A stretch of DNA of 64,000 bases from Yoonia sp. F2084L (GTDB taxonomy: Bacteria; Pseudomonadota; Alphaproteobacteria; Rhodobacterales; Rhodobacteraceae): NCBI RefSeq assembly GCF_023015625.1, contig NZ_JALKAH010000005.1, forward strand, positions 496,001-560,000. The letters run 5' to 3'. How positions within the stretch are numbered: the first letter of the stretch is position 1; every line of letters starts with the position of its first letter. The notes beneath the pieces were generated by a model. It did no database searches. It was given only the letters and a program-made list of their open reading frames with translations, and was not told where the DNA came from. Below are positions 1-16,816 of this stretch, one piece after another. The position numbers and the translations under genes are program-made.

Positions 1-624
1 CAACTCGGCGCCCAGCAACGCTGCGGGCTGGATCATATGGCCGAGGATCTACTGGCGCTGTGTCGGAACCAGGGATGGACGCCCGACGTTGTGGTTGGAC
101 ATTCCGCCGGTGCGGCGGTCGCCCTGCGCATGTGGGAACTTGGGATGCAAATGAACAATGGCATTGTGGGCATCAATGCAGCGCTTGGGAATTTCAAAGG
201 CGTTGCAGGATGGCTGTTCCCCATGATGGCCAAGGCCTTGGCCGTCACACCCTTTAGTGCTGGGATTTTTGCCAGTACAACCACGCGCAGCAGTGTGCGG
301 GGTCTGGTGCAGGGCACGGGATCAAAGCTCGATCCGGAAGGGCTGGATTTTTATTATCGGTTGGCGACGGACCGGGGCCATGTGGATGCGACGCTGTCGA
401 TGATGGCGCAGTGGTCATTGGATGGATTGTTGGCACGGCTGGATAAGATTGATGTACCCGTGCATCTGATAACCGGAATGGCAGACAAGGCGGTCCCGCC
501 TCACGTCAGCAGAGATGCGGCAGGCCTGTTACCGAACGCAGAACTGACCGAATTGGCCGGGTTAGGACATCTGGCGCATGAGGAAGACCCGGAAACCTTG
601 GCACGCCTGATCATAAAAACGTAA
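1..624 (+). CDS. bchO: BchO, magnesium-chelatase-associated alpha/beta hydrolase (5' end missing)
   Basis: The reading frame is open from base 1, so the N-terminal part lies outside the window; the ATG at 37 is internal. An alpha/beta-hydrolase nucleophile elbow (GHSAGAA) is followed by a C-terminal core with a catalytic-type Asp (TGMADKAVPP) and His (GLGHLAHEE). The residues before the internal Met (QLGAQQRCGLDHMAEDL) align with the family's conserved segment upstream of the elbow. BchO is encoded with the magnesium chelatase genes bchD/bchI in photosynthesis clusters and is thought to assist Mg insertion; its exact reaction is unproven. It converges on cycA across a shared terminator. Confidence 0.87.
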   Translation, partial: QLGAQQRCGLDHMAEDLLALCRNQGWTPDVVVGHSAGAAVALRMWELGMQMNNGIVGINAALGNFKGVAGWLFPMMAKALAVTPFSAGIFASTTTRSSVRGLVQGTGSKLDPEGLDFYYRLATDRGHVDATLSMMAQWSLDGLLARLDKIDVPVHLITGMADKAVPPHVSRDAAGLLPNAELTELAGLGHLAHEEDPETLARLIIKT

Positions 625-625
625 A

Positions 626-653
626 GGGCCGCCAGAGTTTCCTCTGACGGCCC
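626..653. terminator. Bidirectional rho-independent-type hairpin between bchO and cycA
   Basis: The arms GGGCCGCCAGAG and CTCTGACGGCCC pair with a single C/A mismatch around a TTTC loop. The hairpin starts 2 nt after the bchO stop and lies between the two convergent stop codons, with A-rich sequence before it (a T-tract for the leftward transcript). It probably ends both the bchO transcript and the long leftward photosynthesis transcript. Confidence 0.8.
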
Positions 654-674
654 ATAAATCAGTGATGCGGTTGC

Positions 675-1121
675 CTATTCTTCCGCAACAAATGTCGCGA
701 GGTAAGCATACAGGTCATAGGCCTGTTCTTCCTGACGGACCTGATAGGCCATCTTGCCGCGCGCACGGCGGTTGTCGAGTGTTTCACGCAACCACCCTGT
801 CGGATCCTGAACGTAGCCAACGAAAGCTTCTTCGGTCCAAACGGTTTCTGCCTCGCCAAGTTCGATCAGCGCGTCGCTGTAACGGAAGTCTTCAACAGAA
901 CCCATTGTGCGACCTGCGATAGCGTAAAGGTTTGGACCTGTGCGGGCGTTACGGCCTGCGAGCACCTCACCCGAGGCGTCAGCAACAACGTGGCACGCCA
1001 CACACTGGCGGTTGAACTGTTCTTCGCCAGAGGCAACGTCGCCTTGGGAAGACGCATGGCCATCAGCAAATGCGGGTGCGGAAAGGACAGCAAAAGCTGC
1101 TGCGATTGTAAACTTCTTCAT
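675..1121 (-). CDS. cycA: Cytochrome c2, periplasmic electron carrier
   Basis: 148 residues: a Sec signal peptide (cleavage predicted after AFA-19), a single heme-binding CVACH motif (Cys40, Cys43, His44) and a candidate axial Met124 in GKMAY. This is the layout of a class I c-type cytochrome of the cytochrome c2 family, which carries electrons from the bc1 complex to the photo-oxidised reaction centre and to oxidase. It is the last gene of the leftward photosynthesis run, 112 bp after hemA, so it may also have its own promoter. A GAGGA ribosome site precedes the ATG. The cytochrome c2 assignment, as opposed to another class I c-type cytochrome, rests on family resemblance and position. Confidence 0.85.
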   Translation of the reverse strand: MKKFTIAAAFAVLSAPAFADGHASSQGDVASGEEQFNRQCVACHVVADASGEVLAGRNARTGPNLYAIAGRTMGSVEDFRYSDALIELGEAETVWTEEAFVGYVQDPTGWLRETLDNRRARGKMAYQVRQEEQAYDLYAYLATFVAEE

Positions 1122-1233
1122 GATCGTATCCTCTTCGATCTAATTTCGGTGACCGTTCGCCCCAGTCGATCTGTAATGTAACGCGGGAAACGGGGCGGTC
1201 CACCCCTGTATGCAAAAGAATGCGTGATTGGCG

Positions 1234-2448
1234 TTATGCCACCGCATGCGCCAAAGCACACTGTCTCCACAAAACCCTTAAAGCATTGATAAGATGATCA
1301 ATATCAGCATCAGTATGAAGGGGCGATGGTGTGAACCGCAACCGCTCAGTTCCCTTCGGAACCGTTGGATAATTGATGGGTTGCACATAAATATCCCATT
1401 CGCGCATCAGATAATCGGCCAACATACGAGTCTTAACCGGGTCACCAATCATGACCGGAACGATATGGCTTTCGTTCTCCATGTGCGGAATGCCTTCGCG
1501 ATCCAGTGATGCGCGCAAGCGCGCCACCTGGCGGCGCTGTTGGGCGCGCTCGAACTCGGATTGCTTGAGATATGCGATGGATGTCCGCGCCGCTGCTGCA
1601 ACCGCCGGTGGCAGTGCCGTTGTAAAGATAAACCCGGACGCAAAACTGCGGATAAAGTCACAAAGCGCCGCTGATCCGGTGATATAGCCGCCGACAACGC
1701 CGAAAGCTTTGCCCAAAGTGCCTTCGATAAGCGTGATCCGATCTGCCAGCCCTTCGCGTTCGCTAACACCACCACCGCGCGGGCCATACATGCCAACGGC
1801 GTGTACCTCGTCCAGGTATGTCATGGCACCATATTTTTCAGCGACTTCGACGATTTCCTTAATGGGGGCGATATCGCCATCCATCGAGTAGACGCTTTCA
1901 AAAGCAACGATCTTTGGCACATCAGCGGGCAAACAGCGCAGCTTCATTTCCAGATCGTGTACGTCATTGTGTTTCCAGATGACCTTCTGCGCGCGGCTAT
2001 GGCGGATACCCTCGATCATAGAAGCGTGGTTGCCTGCGTCCGACAGGATAACGCAACCGTGCAGACGGCTGCCCAGCGTGCTGAGTGCGGCCCAGTTGGA
2101 CACGTAGCCAGAGGTGAACAACAGCGCCGCTTCCTTACCGTGCAGATCTGCCAACTCTGCTTCCAAAAGAAGGTGATCATGGTTGGTGCCAGAGATGTTG
2201 CGGGTCCCACCTGCGCCGGTGCCGGTGCGTTCAACTGCTTCGCACATCGCCTCGATCACCTTGGGGTGCTGGCCCATGCCAAGATAGTCATTGGAACACC
2301 AAACGGTGACATCGCGCACACCATCTTCGTCATGGTTGGCCGCGCGGGGGAATTTGCCGCACTGCCGCTCTAACTCTGCGAAATAACGATAGTTTCCGTC
2401 GTCTTTCAATTGCGTCAATTGTTCATTGAATAGGGCGTCAAAATCCAT
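1234..2448 (-). CDS. hemA: 5-aminolevulinate synthase
   Basis: 404 residues, the usual length for the pyridoxal-phosphate enzyme that condenses glycine with succinyl-CoA to 5-aminolevulinate, the first step of tetrapyrrole synthesis in alphaproteobacteria (Shemin pathway). The PLP lysine is visible in [14 protein letters not shown], with the cofactor-contacting [12 protein letters not shown] upstream. It lies 5 bp after puhE, so it is co-transcribed with the photosynthesis genes. This ties precursor supply to bacteriochlorophyll demand. A second, housekeeping ALA synthase may exist elsewhere, as in Rhodobacter sphaeroides (hemA/hemT); this window cannot show that. Confidence 0.97.
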   Translation of the reverse strand: MDFDALFNEQLTQLKDDGNYRYFAELERQCGKFPRAANHDEDGVRDVTVWCSNDYLGMGQHPKVIEAMCEAVERTGTGAGGTRNISGTNHDHLLLEAELADLHGKEAALLFTSGYVSNWAALSTLGSRLHGCVILSDAGNHASMIEGIRHSRAQKVIWKHNDVHDLEMKLRCLPADVPKIVAFESVYSMDGDIAPIKEIVEVAEKYGAMTYLDEVHAVGMYGPRGGGVSEREGLADRITLIEGTLGKAFGVVGGYITGSAALCDFIRSFASGFIFTTALPPAVAAAARTSIAYLKQSEFERAQQRRQVARLRASLDREGIPHMENESHIVPVMIGDPVKTRMLADYLMREWDIYVQPINYPTVPKGTERLRFTPSPLHTDADIDHLINALRVLWRQCALAHAVA

Positions 2449-2453
2449 CGCGC

Positions 2454-3239
2454 TTATCTTTCTTCTTTAGTCATCGATTTTTGCGCCGGAAGCATCCAAC
2501 GCCAGAGTTTCGCATCGGGCAGCGGTACCACCATCAGCCAGTGTTCAAGCAAGGCAAGCCCCGCCATTGCCGTCAGCAGGGCAAAGCCCACAACGGTCAC
2601 GTCCGATCCGGCGGTCCAAAGCCGTTCAGCGCAGACCGCCAAAAGCGCGGTCAAAATCGTAATCGCCGCCGGGAAAGCCAGCGTCACCGGACCGCGCCGG
2701 AAATATGATTTGAGATGAGAAAGCTTGTCCGGCACGAATTCAGTGTTGATCCGTGGCACCCCGTAAAACAGGTTCAGCTTTGCCGAAATACGGGCAAGGA
2801 AAAGGACCAGATAAGTCGCCATCGCAATTCTGTTTTCCGCCCCATCTGATGCAATGACCAAGCCCCAAAGGCCCATGGTCAGCGCCAGCTCGTGATAGGC
2901 CACTGTTTGAAACGCGCGAAAAAACCTATCGCGCCCGGACAAGCCAGGCGGACATTCATCGCGCATGGGGCCAGTGATCACACCGGCCAAAAATGCCAGT
3001 TCAATCCAGCCCCAAATCGCCAATGCGCCAGCAAACCCAATGTAAGCGCCGACGACGCTGGCATCATTCAACGATGCGGCAACGGCCCAGACGCCCAGTG
3101 CCAACAAGGGCAGGCCCATGAACACCGTCATCCCATGGGTGCCCAAGCGATCCGCCCGACGCACCGCCACCAAGATCGCCCCGGTGGAAAACCACCAGAC
3201 GAAAATAGCAATCAGCGATGCGATCCAGGGCGAGGTCAT
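2454..3239 (-). CDS. puhE: PuhE, photosynthetic complex assembly membrane protein
   Basis: 261 residues with about seven hydrophobic segments, matching the PuhE/DUF3623 family found only in purple-bacterial photosynthesis clusters. In Rhodobacter capsulatus PuhE affects reaction-centre assembly and bacteriochlorophyll levels; the mechanism is unknown. The start overlaps the acsF stop (TAATG), and hemA follows after 5 bp, so it sits in the middle of the operon and is translationally coupled to acsF. Confidence 0.9.
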   Translation of the reverse strand: MTSPWIASLIAIFVWWFSTGAILVAVRRADRLGTHGMTVFMGLPLLALGVWAVAASLNDASVVGAYIGFAGALAIWGWIELAFLAGVITGPMRDECPPGLSGRDRFFRAFQTVAYHELALTMGLWGLVIASDGAENRIAMATYLVLFLARISAKLNLFYGVPRINTEFVPDKLSHLKSYFRRGPVTLAFPAAITILTALLAVCAERLWTAGSDVTVVGFALLTAMAGLALLEHWLMVVPLPDAKLWRWMLPAQKSMTKEER

Positions 3240-4357
3240 TAGTAAGCAGGCTCCAACCGTGGGCTTTCAGGCACAGCGTTCTTGTGAACCGGGATTGTCA
3301 GAAGCGAAACAAAGGCAAAACCGGCCTTGGCAGATCCTGCCATCCGCTTGACCCAACCGCTGACGCCACCTTGCTTGCGGCCTGCTGCGATCTGCACATT
3401 AGCGTCCTGCATCCGGTTCAAAGTAGGCTCCCAACGCGGGTGGTTGATGTCGAGCGTCATAGGGAACACCTGCGTGGTGATCTCTGACGTGACGCGGAAC
3501 ACCTCTTGGCCGTACCATTTGGGATCAACGCCCAGCGCTTTGTGGAACTCTGGCCGCTGGTGATCGCGGACCCACATGGTCGAAAAGACGGCTGTCAGGA
3601 AAAACTTGATCCACAGCTTGTTCATGCGGCTTTCGGTCAGTTGCGGATCGGTTTTCAACAGCAAGGCAAATGCTTCGCCATGCGAAAACTCATCATTGCA
3701 CCACTCGCGGAACCACTTGAAGATTGGGTGGAACCGATGCTCGGGATGTTTTTCCAGATGGCGGAAAATTGTGATGTAGCGGGCATAGCCGATCTTTTCA
3801 GACAGGTAAGTCGCGTAATAGATGAACTTGGGGCGGAAATACGTGTATTTCTTGGCCTGCGTCAGGAAGCCAAGATTGACCGCAATGCCCGCTTCGCGCA
3901 GAGCGTCATTGATGAAACCAGCGTGCCGGGCCTCATCACGGGCCATCAGTCCAAATAGTTCAGTGATGTCTTTATTGGCACCGCGACGCTTCATTTCTTT
4001 GTAAAGCACGCAACCAGAGAATTCGGCGGTACAGCTTGAGATCAGAAAGTCGATGAATTCCGCCTTCAGCGCAGGCTCCATCCCGTCCCAATCAACATTG
4101 TCCCAATCTTCGTTCTTCTTAAAGTGCCCCTTGTTAGGGTCCGCTTTCATCGCGGCGATCAAGACATCCCAGTCCTTACGAACAGGTGTGACATCAATCG
4201 CGTCCATCTCGTCAAAATCGGTGGTGTAGAAGCGCGGCGTCAGCAATGTGTTGGACATAGCAACCTGCGTTGCTTCTTCGTTGGTCAGTGGCGGCAGGGC
4301 CTCTTGCGCGGCAATGGCTTCCTCTGCGGTGGCGGCATTGGATGAATGCATGTTCAT
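3239..4357 (-). CDS. acsF: AcsF, oxygen-dependent Mg-protoporphyrin IX monomethyl ester cyclase
   Basis: 372 residues from the ATG at 4357, which forms an ATGA overlap with the upstream gene and has AGAGGTG as ribosome site; a longer reading frame starting at 4429 would merely overlap that gene. It is a ferritin-like di-iron protein with iron-ligand motifs DEARH and NDEFSHGE. It catalyses the six-electron, O2-dependent closure of the isocyclic ring E to form protochlorophyllide. Use of this oxygen-requiring cyclase fits an aerobic phototroph; the anaerobic counterpart bchE is not in the window. Alphaproteobacterial AcsF needs the BciE subunit, apparently supplied by the adjacent gene. Confidence 0.96.
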   Translation of the reverse strand: MNMHSSNAATAEEAIAAQEALPPLTNEEATQVAMSNTLLTPRFYTTDFDEMDAIDVTPVRKDWDVLIAAMKADPNKGHFKKNEDWDNVDWDGMEPALKAEFIDFLISSCTAEFSGCVLYKEMKRRGANKDITELFGLMARDEARHAGFINDALREAGIAVNLGFLTQAKKYTYFRPKFIYYATYLSEKIGYARYITIFRHLEKHPEHRFHPIFKWFREWCNDEFSHGEAFALLLKTDPQLTESRMNKLWIKFFLTAVFSTMWVRDHQRPEFHKALGVDPKWYGQEVFRVTSEITTQVFPMTLDINHPRWEPTLNRMQDANVQIAAGRKQGGVSGWVKRMAGSAKAGFAFVSLLTIPVHKNAVPESPRLEPAY

Positions 4358-4650
4358 GACAGCACCTCTTCGCTGAATGAGAACTCGCACAGTTCCATGA
4401 ACTCCAGATCGCCGGTGGCGCGGGTCCACATCTGCTCGATCTTGCTGGCACGGGTGATCACAGCAGTGCGCTGCTCTTCAACCATTTCGCCAAAGGCGGC
4501 CATAATCTCGGGGCCCTGAACCTGCACTGTGTCACCCGGATTGATAACGGCACCATTGTCCAGCCGGACATGCGCAGACAGTTCTTCAAAGCGATGCGAG
4601 ATCGTCACCGTGCAAGGCGCGGTTTCTTTCTCTCTTGTAAATAGTCCCAT
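4354..4650 (-). CDS. bciE: BciE-like subunit of the aerobic cyclase
   Basis: A soluble 98-residue protein directly upstream of acsF and overlapping it by 4 nt (ATGA), between puhC and acsF. BciE is the small protein shown to be required for AcsF activity in Rhodobacter sphaeroides and confined to alphaproteobacterial cyclases; it is encoded in this same location. I assign the name from size, position and coupling to acsF, not from a diagnostic motif. There is no signal peptide or membrane segment, as expected for a cytoplasmic partner. Cys is present in ELCEF and APCTV, but no metal-site pattern is evident. Confidence 0.75.
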   Translation of the reverse strand: MGLFTREKETAPCTVTISHRFEELSAHVRLDNGAVINPGDTVQVQGPEIMAAFGEMVEEQRTAVITRASKIEQMWTRATGDLEFMELCEFSFSEEVLS

Positions 4651-4699
4651 GTGAGTTCCCTTTCACACTGGCGCTGGGGCGGCTAACCCCTGCGCGGTT

Positions 4700-5158
4700 T
4701 CAATCAAGCAGCTTGGCAAAGGCTGCGACGTTATCTTTGCCATATCCGATCAGCTCAACACGCAAATCGGTGGTGTCATCAAGGATGGCGATATTGCCGT
4801 TTTCACGACGCACCACGGTAATGGGGGCATTGCCCGACAGGTCATGCACAAAGCGTTCGCGGTCAATGACGCGACCGATGACGCCCAGAAATCCAGCCTT
4901 ATGATCAGCTGAGGACGCGATCTGCGCCCCATCCAAAGTGGTGACAGTGTAGGTGCCCATCCGATCACCTTCCATAACAATCTCAAGCGATTGCACGACG
5001 GGCGCTTCTTGCAGAACACCCCGGTTTGGAACATCGAACCATTGCGCATAGGCCACAATGGCAAGGCTTGCTGCCATCAAGGCAAACATGGCCTGCACCA
5101 AAAAGCGTGGGACCATTTCGCGGTCCCGGTGGCGCATCTGTTGTTCTAGCTGAGACAT
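4700..5158 (-). CDS. puhC: PuhC, photosynthetic complex assembly protein
   Basis: 152 residues with a basic N-terminal cytoplasmic tail (MRHRDREMVPRF), one membrane anchor at about residues 19-40 and a periplasmic domain. This is the PuhC topology. PuhC is needed for normal RC-LH1 and LH2 assembly in Rhodobacter capsulatus. It starts 6 bp after puhB ends, and bciE follows after 49 bp. Confidence 0.88.
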   Translation of the reverse strand: MSQLEQQMRHRDREMVPRFLVQAMFALMAASLAIVAYAQWFDVPNRGVLQEAPVVQSLEIVMEGDRMGTYTVTTLDGAQIASSADHKAGFLGVIGRVIDRERFVHDLSGNAPITVVRRENGNIAILDDTTDLRVELIGYGKDNVAAFAKLLD

Positions 5159-5164
5159 GGTCCG

Positions 5165-5803
5165 TTACTCCGCTGCGACGGCGGTGCCGTCTGGTTGATC
5201 AACACGCGTCACACGTGGTTCGGAAATCCGGGTCTCTGCCGCTTCGGCAAAGAGACGGGCGACGTTTTCGGCATCCGGGATGCAGCGTAGCGCGGGCTGG
5301 GTCCGCGCCATGCGCCACGGCCGGACATGCGGCCAGGACATCAGGTATGAAATCCGGGTTTCGCCAATCAGCTCAAACGCCAATGTGCCATGACCGGATG
5401 GTTTCAGGTCCAGTTTTGCAGTCCCGATCCACGTGTAAGGCAGGTTCAGTGTCATGGTGAGTGCGGCACCAATTCGCATCGCCACGCGCTTGTTCGTCAA
5501 AGTGTAGACGGTTGAGCGGGCCTGCATGTAGGCGATCCCGTAAAGGATCCCGCTGGCAAGCAAGCCGGACACAATGAACGGCAAACCATGCAAAATCGCC
5601 ACGCTGAAGGGCAATTCTGCGGATGAAACACCCACGCGCCAGAACGCCAAGAGTACGAAGTACCCCATGATCCACCGGACGCCCAATGCTTCGCGCGCAA
5701 GACGCCGCGGATCGGGGGCGCCCTGCCACAAGATGTGTTCCCCCTCGGGCAATTGCTCTGGCAGGCCCCGGATGGGTTCAAAGTTAAAGTCGTCATGGCT
5801 CAT
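5165..5803 (-). CDS. puhB: PuhB, reaction-centre assembly factor
   Basis: 212 residues: a short cytoplasmic N-terminus with the motif EGEHILWQGAPD typical of PH-like/PuhB proteins, hydrophobic hairpins at about 45-90, then a soluble domain with NKRVAMRIG. PuhB is a dimeric membrane protein that helps assemble the reaction centre and, indirectly, LH1. It sits 70 bp downstream of puhA, as in other purple bacteria. Confidence 0.9.
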   Translation of the reverse strand: MSHDDFNFEPIRGLPEQLPEGEHILWQGAPDPRRLAREALGVRWIMGYFVLLAFWRVGVSSAELPFSVAILHGLPFIVSGLLASGILYGIAYMQARSTVYTLTNKRVAMRIGAALTMTLNLPYTWIGTAKLDLKPSGHGTLAFELIGETRISYLMSWPHVRPWRMARTQPALRCIPDAENVARLFAEAAETRISEPRVTRVDQPDGTAVAAE

Positions 5804-5873
5804 GGCGTGTTCCCTCGCGTTTGTCGTTGTGACCCCGGTGGCGAGCCGGGATCACGTTATCGTTCACATCAGA

Positions 5874-6632
5874 TCAGGAGGCGTACATCGTGCCGCCGGC
5901 ATAATACGCCATGATCTTTTCTTCTTCGAGCAGGGTGACCTGCTCCATGCTTTTGGTTGTTGGCACATCGTTCCAATTACCAGCCATCAAGGACCGAACG
6001 ACCACGCGGTCGGTGCCAATCCTGGCCATATTCATTGGAATAAGACGCGTGTTGCCGGTGCCTTCGGGGTTCAGATCAACCGTCAGAAAGCGGACCAACT
6101 GCTCTGGCACGTCGACCCACATATCGGTCACACGGCCAACAACTTCACCATCACGGCCCACGACAGGCTTGCCGCGTGGATCGCGACCGGCCGAAATCTG
6201 GAAATCCTCAAGCAGGGCCATAGGGCGGATTTTGACGTGACCATGTGCGTCCAGTTCTGGTTCATCGCGGCGCGGTGCCCAGGATGCAGGGCCGACACCA
6301 TCAACCATCGGATCACCGGTAGGGATCCAAGGTGATCCGGTTGATACAGACGATTGCGCCAAGGCCAGATCAGTGCGCATCTTGCTGTCTTCGTATTCAC
6401 GTGACGGCACTGTCAACTCACCGCGCCCATCACGCAGGATGAACGTCTTTTCCTTTGGGATCGGGAACAGGCTTTCGTTTGCCGGCACCTCATCATTGTC
6501 ATCGCGCAAAGGATAGCCTTCACGCATGTTTTCAGTTTGCAGGTAAATGACAAGCCCCGCAAAAAAGAGCCAGAAGAGCCAAATTGCAGCGCTCGCCAGA
6601 TCGAAGTCTCCAAAAAATTCTACACCAACCAT
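5874..6632 (-). CDS. puhA: Photosynthetic reaction centre H subunit
   Basis: 252 residues from the ATG at 6632, chosen because the mature-like start MVGVEFFGDFDLA matches H subunits and AAGGAT lies upstream; the frame stays open to 6734 inside the lhaA junction without homology. A single transmembrane helix (AIWLFWLFFAGLVIYLQ) is followed by a cytoplasmic PRC-barrel domain with the characteristic VVGRDGEVVGRV. The subunit caps the L/M core and controls proton access to QB. It is 19 bp downstream of lhaA. Confidence 0.97.
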   Translation of the reverse strand: MVGVEFFGDFDLASAAIWLFWLFFAGLVIYLQTENMREGYPLRDDNDEVPANESLFPIPKEKTFILRDGRGELTVPSREYEDSKMRTDLALAQSSVSTGSPWIPTGDPMVDGVGPASWAPRRDEPELDAHGHVKIRPMALLEDFQISAGRDPRGKPVVGRDGEVVGRVTDMWVDVPEQLVRFLTVDLNPEGTGNTRLIPMNMARIGTDRVVVRSLMAGNWNDVPTTKSMEQVTLLEEEKIMAYYAGGTMYAS

Positions 6633-6651
6633 TGTGGTATCCTTTCGGTGG

Positions 6652-8082
6652 TTAGGTCGGGAAATCTGCCAATCCCAGCTTGGCAGACCCCCGCGCGTTG
6701 ATTGGCCGCAACCGCACAAGCGGTCCCAGCACAATGAGGGTTAGGAATAAGAGGCCAATTTCGGTGTGATAAACGACCGAATAGCCAGTGGCAGGCGTGG
6801 CGAGCGCCTCTCCCAATGTGCCGTTCCCAGCGGCATGGTTCACGAGATCACGCAAGGCGCCCCCAATAAAGATGGACAGCCCGGCACCGGTGGCTTGCGC
6901 AGCCCCCCAGGCACCAAGGGCCAAACCACGACCGGCATTGCCAAGCGTGGGCATTGTCATAGCAGCCGTCAGGGTCGAGACTCCGAAAAGGCCGCCTCCG
7001 AAACCGATAAGGGCCGCGCCAAGATAGAACAAGGCTGGCGACCCGACAGGGGCCGAAAAGATAACAGCGCAGAACGCAAGGACACCTGCAAGAATACCGC
7101 GCGCGCACATCCGGTAGGGGTCCATACCTTTTGCCAACCAGCGTGCTGCGAAGCCAAATGCGATCAGCGCGCCGCCCGCCCACATCGCCGTCAGCAATGT
7201 TGTGGCTGAAACGGATAGCCCGAGGATTTCCCCGCCATAGGGCTCTAGCAGCACATCCTGCATGTTGAAGGCCATGGTCCCGATGAACACGACCGCCAAC
7301 AGACGCCCCGCATCACCGCCCGCTGCCAGATCGTTCCACGCGTCGCGGAAGGTCGGCGAAGCCTCGGCGCGTTGCGCTTTGGTCATCGGCTTGACCTTTT
7401 CCTGCTTCCACAGGGCAATCAGGTTCAACAGCAGCGTCACAACAGCCGTGCCTTGCACAACCTGCACCAAACGCAACGCGGAATAGTCACGCAGCAATGC
7501 ACCGATAATGATGGCCGCAAAGGCCATGCCGACAAGGTTCATCACATAAAGCAAGGCCACGACCTTGGGCCGCGTGTCTTCGGTCGCGCGATCCGCCGCC
7601 AATGCCAAACCGGCAGTCTGCGTCATATGCATGCCAAAGCCAGTCATCAAAAACGCAAGGGCCGCACCCACATAACCCGCAATCGGCCAGTCCAGCGTCC
7701 GATCACCTGACAAAACCAACAGCGCCATCGGCATGATCGCCAAACCGCCAAACTGCCACATGGTCCCCAGCCAAAGGTAGGGAATGCGCTTCCACCCGAT
7801 CGCGGACTTGTAGTTGTCGGATTTATACCCAACCAAAGCACGCAAAGGCGCAACAAGGACGGGCAAGGCAATCATCGCTGCAACCAGCATCGCGCCGATG
7901 TCCAGCTCAACAATCATGACCCGGTTCAGCGTGCCCAACAGCATGACGGCGGCCATACCAACCGACACTTGGAACAGGGATAAGCGCAGCAATTGGCCGA
8001 GCGGCAAATCATCACTCACCGCATCGCTGAACGGCAACAGATCAATTGAGATCTTCTTGAGCGAGGATGCCTTGAAAATCAT
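6652..8082 (-). CDS. lhaA: LhaA, light-harvesting 1 assembly protein (PucC/MFS family)
   Basis: 476 residues with about 12 transmembrane helices, of the PucC/BCH2 branch of the major facilitator superfamily; diagnostic segments include YKSDNYKSAIGWKRIPYLW and GFGMHMTQTAGLALA. LhaA associates with bacteriochlorophyll synthase and supports LH1 assembly, perhaps by delivering pigment. It starts in a 4-nt ATGA overlap with bchM and is followed directly by puhA, the conserved bchM-lhaA-puhA order of purple bacteria. Confidence 0.94.
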   Translation of the reverse strand: MIFKASSLKKISIDLLPFSDAVSDDLPLGQLLRLSLFQVSVGMAAVMLLGTLNRVMIVELDIGAMLVAAMIALPVLVAPLRALVGYKSDNYKSAIGWKRIPYLWLGTMWQFGGLAIMPMALLVLSGDRTLDWPIAGYVGAALAFLMTGFGMHMTQTAGLALAADRATEDTRPKVVALLYVMNLVGMAFAAIIIGALLRDYSALRLVQVVQGTAVVTLLLNLIALWKQEKVKPMTKAQRAEASPTFRDAWNDLAAGGDAGRLLAVVFIGTMAFNMQDVLLEPYGGEILGLSVSATTLLTAMWAGGALIAFGFAARWLAKGMDPYRMCARGILAGVLAFCAVIFSAPVGSPALFYLGAALIGFGGGLFGVSTLTAAMTMPTLGNAGRGLALGAWGAAQATGAGLSIFIGGALRDLVNHAAGNGTLGEALATPATGYSVVYHTEIGLLFLTLIVLGPLVRLRPINARGSAKLGLADFPT

Positions 8083-8770
8083 GCCGTCTTCCCCTCAAAA
8101 ACCAAAGCGTTCGAGATGTAGAAGCCGGACTTCACACGGTCGATTTCCACCAACCGCCCTTTGACGCCCTCATCACGCAAGGCATCTGCAATGCCTGTGG
8201 TCGTCTGCGGGATCATCGTTGGGCTACGGTCTGCACGTGGGAAAAGCTTGCCTACGCGCCACATCGCCATCAAAGCCGGGGTGCGCGGGGGTAAAGTGAA
8301 GACAAATTTGCCGCTAATGCGTGGGCTGGCTTTGCCAAGCAAAGCCGCGATGTCCGGGGCGCTGTAGTAAATCATCGAATCCATTGCGAGCGCATGATCA
8401 AAAGCACCATTGGTCGCGTCCAGCATATCGCCAGCAACCCATGTGATATGACCCGCCAGATTTGCAGGCATCCGCTGTTCCGCGATCCCCACCAAAGCAG
8501 GCGAGATATCAACAGCAACCACATCCGCACCGCGCTGGGCCAGTTCCACCGCCATCGTACCGGTGCCGCAGCCTGCATCCAGAATCCGCGCGCCGCGCAG
8601 ATCTTCAGGCAGTTGTGCAAGCATCAGTGCGCGCATCTTGTCACGCCCCGCACGCACCGTCGCCCGGACACCGGAAACGGGTGCGTCCGATGTCAGACGC
8701 TCCCAAACCTTGGTCGCGGAACGGTCGAAATAATGTTCGACCCGGTCACGTGTGGCGGCGTAGTTGGTCA

Positions 8771-8771
<1 letters not shown>
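8079..8771 (-). CDS. bchM: Mg-protoporphyrin IX O-methyltransferase
   Basis: 230 residues with a class I SAM-methyltransferase motif I (ILDAGCGTGTMAVELA) and the BchM-type N-terminus ending DRVEHYFDRSATKVWERL. It methylates the C13 propionate of Mg-protoporphyrin IX to give the substrate of AcsF. Its ATG shares one base with the bchL stop, and its own stop overlaps the lhaA start, so translation of bchL-bchM-lhaA is probably coupled. Confidence 0.96.
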
Positions 8772-16539
<7,768 letters not shown>

Positions 16540-16540
<1 letters not shown>

Positions 16541-16557
16541 GTAAAGGTTCCCTGACA
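16540..16557. promoter_or_regulatory. PpsR-type box 1 (TGT-N12-ACA) at the bchF start codon
   Basis: TGT (16540-16542) and ACA (16555-16557) are separated by exactly 12 bases. The inner arms are imperfect, so this is the weakest of the three boxes. Its place over the translation start would suit a co-operative second or roadblock site for PpsR. Confidence 0.45.
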
Positions 16558-16594
16558 GCTTCTTGTGTCAAGAATAAGGTCGGAATGCAGCATG

Positions 16595-16612
16595 TGTCAA
16601 CTTTAAGTTACA
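16595..16612. promoter_or_regulatory. PpsR-type box 2 (TGTCAACTTTAAGTTACA)
   Basis: TGT and ACA are spaced by 12 bases, with the left arm TGTCAA matching the extended PpsR/CrtJ consensus. It lies 55 bases from the bchF start codon, downstream of the predicted bchF promoter, as for paired CrtJ sites that bind co-operatively. Confidence 0.65.
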
Positions 16613-16694
16613 CTTAGTTTGACAACGATCCGTACAATGATTACAAAGTGTGATCGTAGCTTAAATATCTATTATTATTGTATAATTTGCACTC

Positions 16695-16724
16695 ATTACA
16701 GATTCACCATTTGATCTATGTCAA
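16695..16724 (-). promoter_or_regulatory. Predicted sigma-70 promoter of the bchF superoperon
   Basis: Reading leftward: TTGACA (16724-16719), 18 nt, then TGTAAT (16700-16695), five of six matches to the -10 consensus. The -35 hexamer is the half-site of PpsR box 3, so PpsR binding would exclude polymerase directly. Confidence 0.6.
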
Positions 16725-16736
16725 TTTGCTTTGACA
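16719..16736. promoter_or_regulatory. PpsR-type box 3 (TGTCAATTTGCTTTGACA), shared by both divergent promoters
   Basis: A perfect symmetric match with arms TGTCAA and TTGACA and 12 bases between TGT and ACA. It overlaps the leftward -35 of bchF, and its right arm is itself a rightward TTGACA followed after 17 nt by GACAAT, a plausible ppaA -10. One site could therefore govern both the pigment operon and the regulator pair. Confidence 0.8.
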
Positions 16737-16816
16737 TTCGTTATGCCACCCCCGACAATACAATAACTGCTGTAATAGAACGCCTTCGCGCATTGATTCA
16801 GCCAGAGGACACGTAG

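Noticed and set aside
1801..2373. 190-codon open frame opposite hemA
   Set aside because: Antisense shadow of a clear ALA synthase gene.
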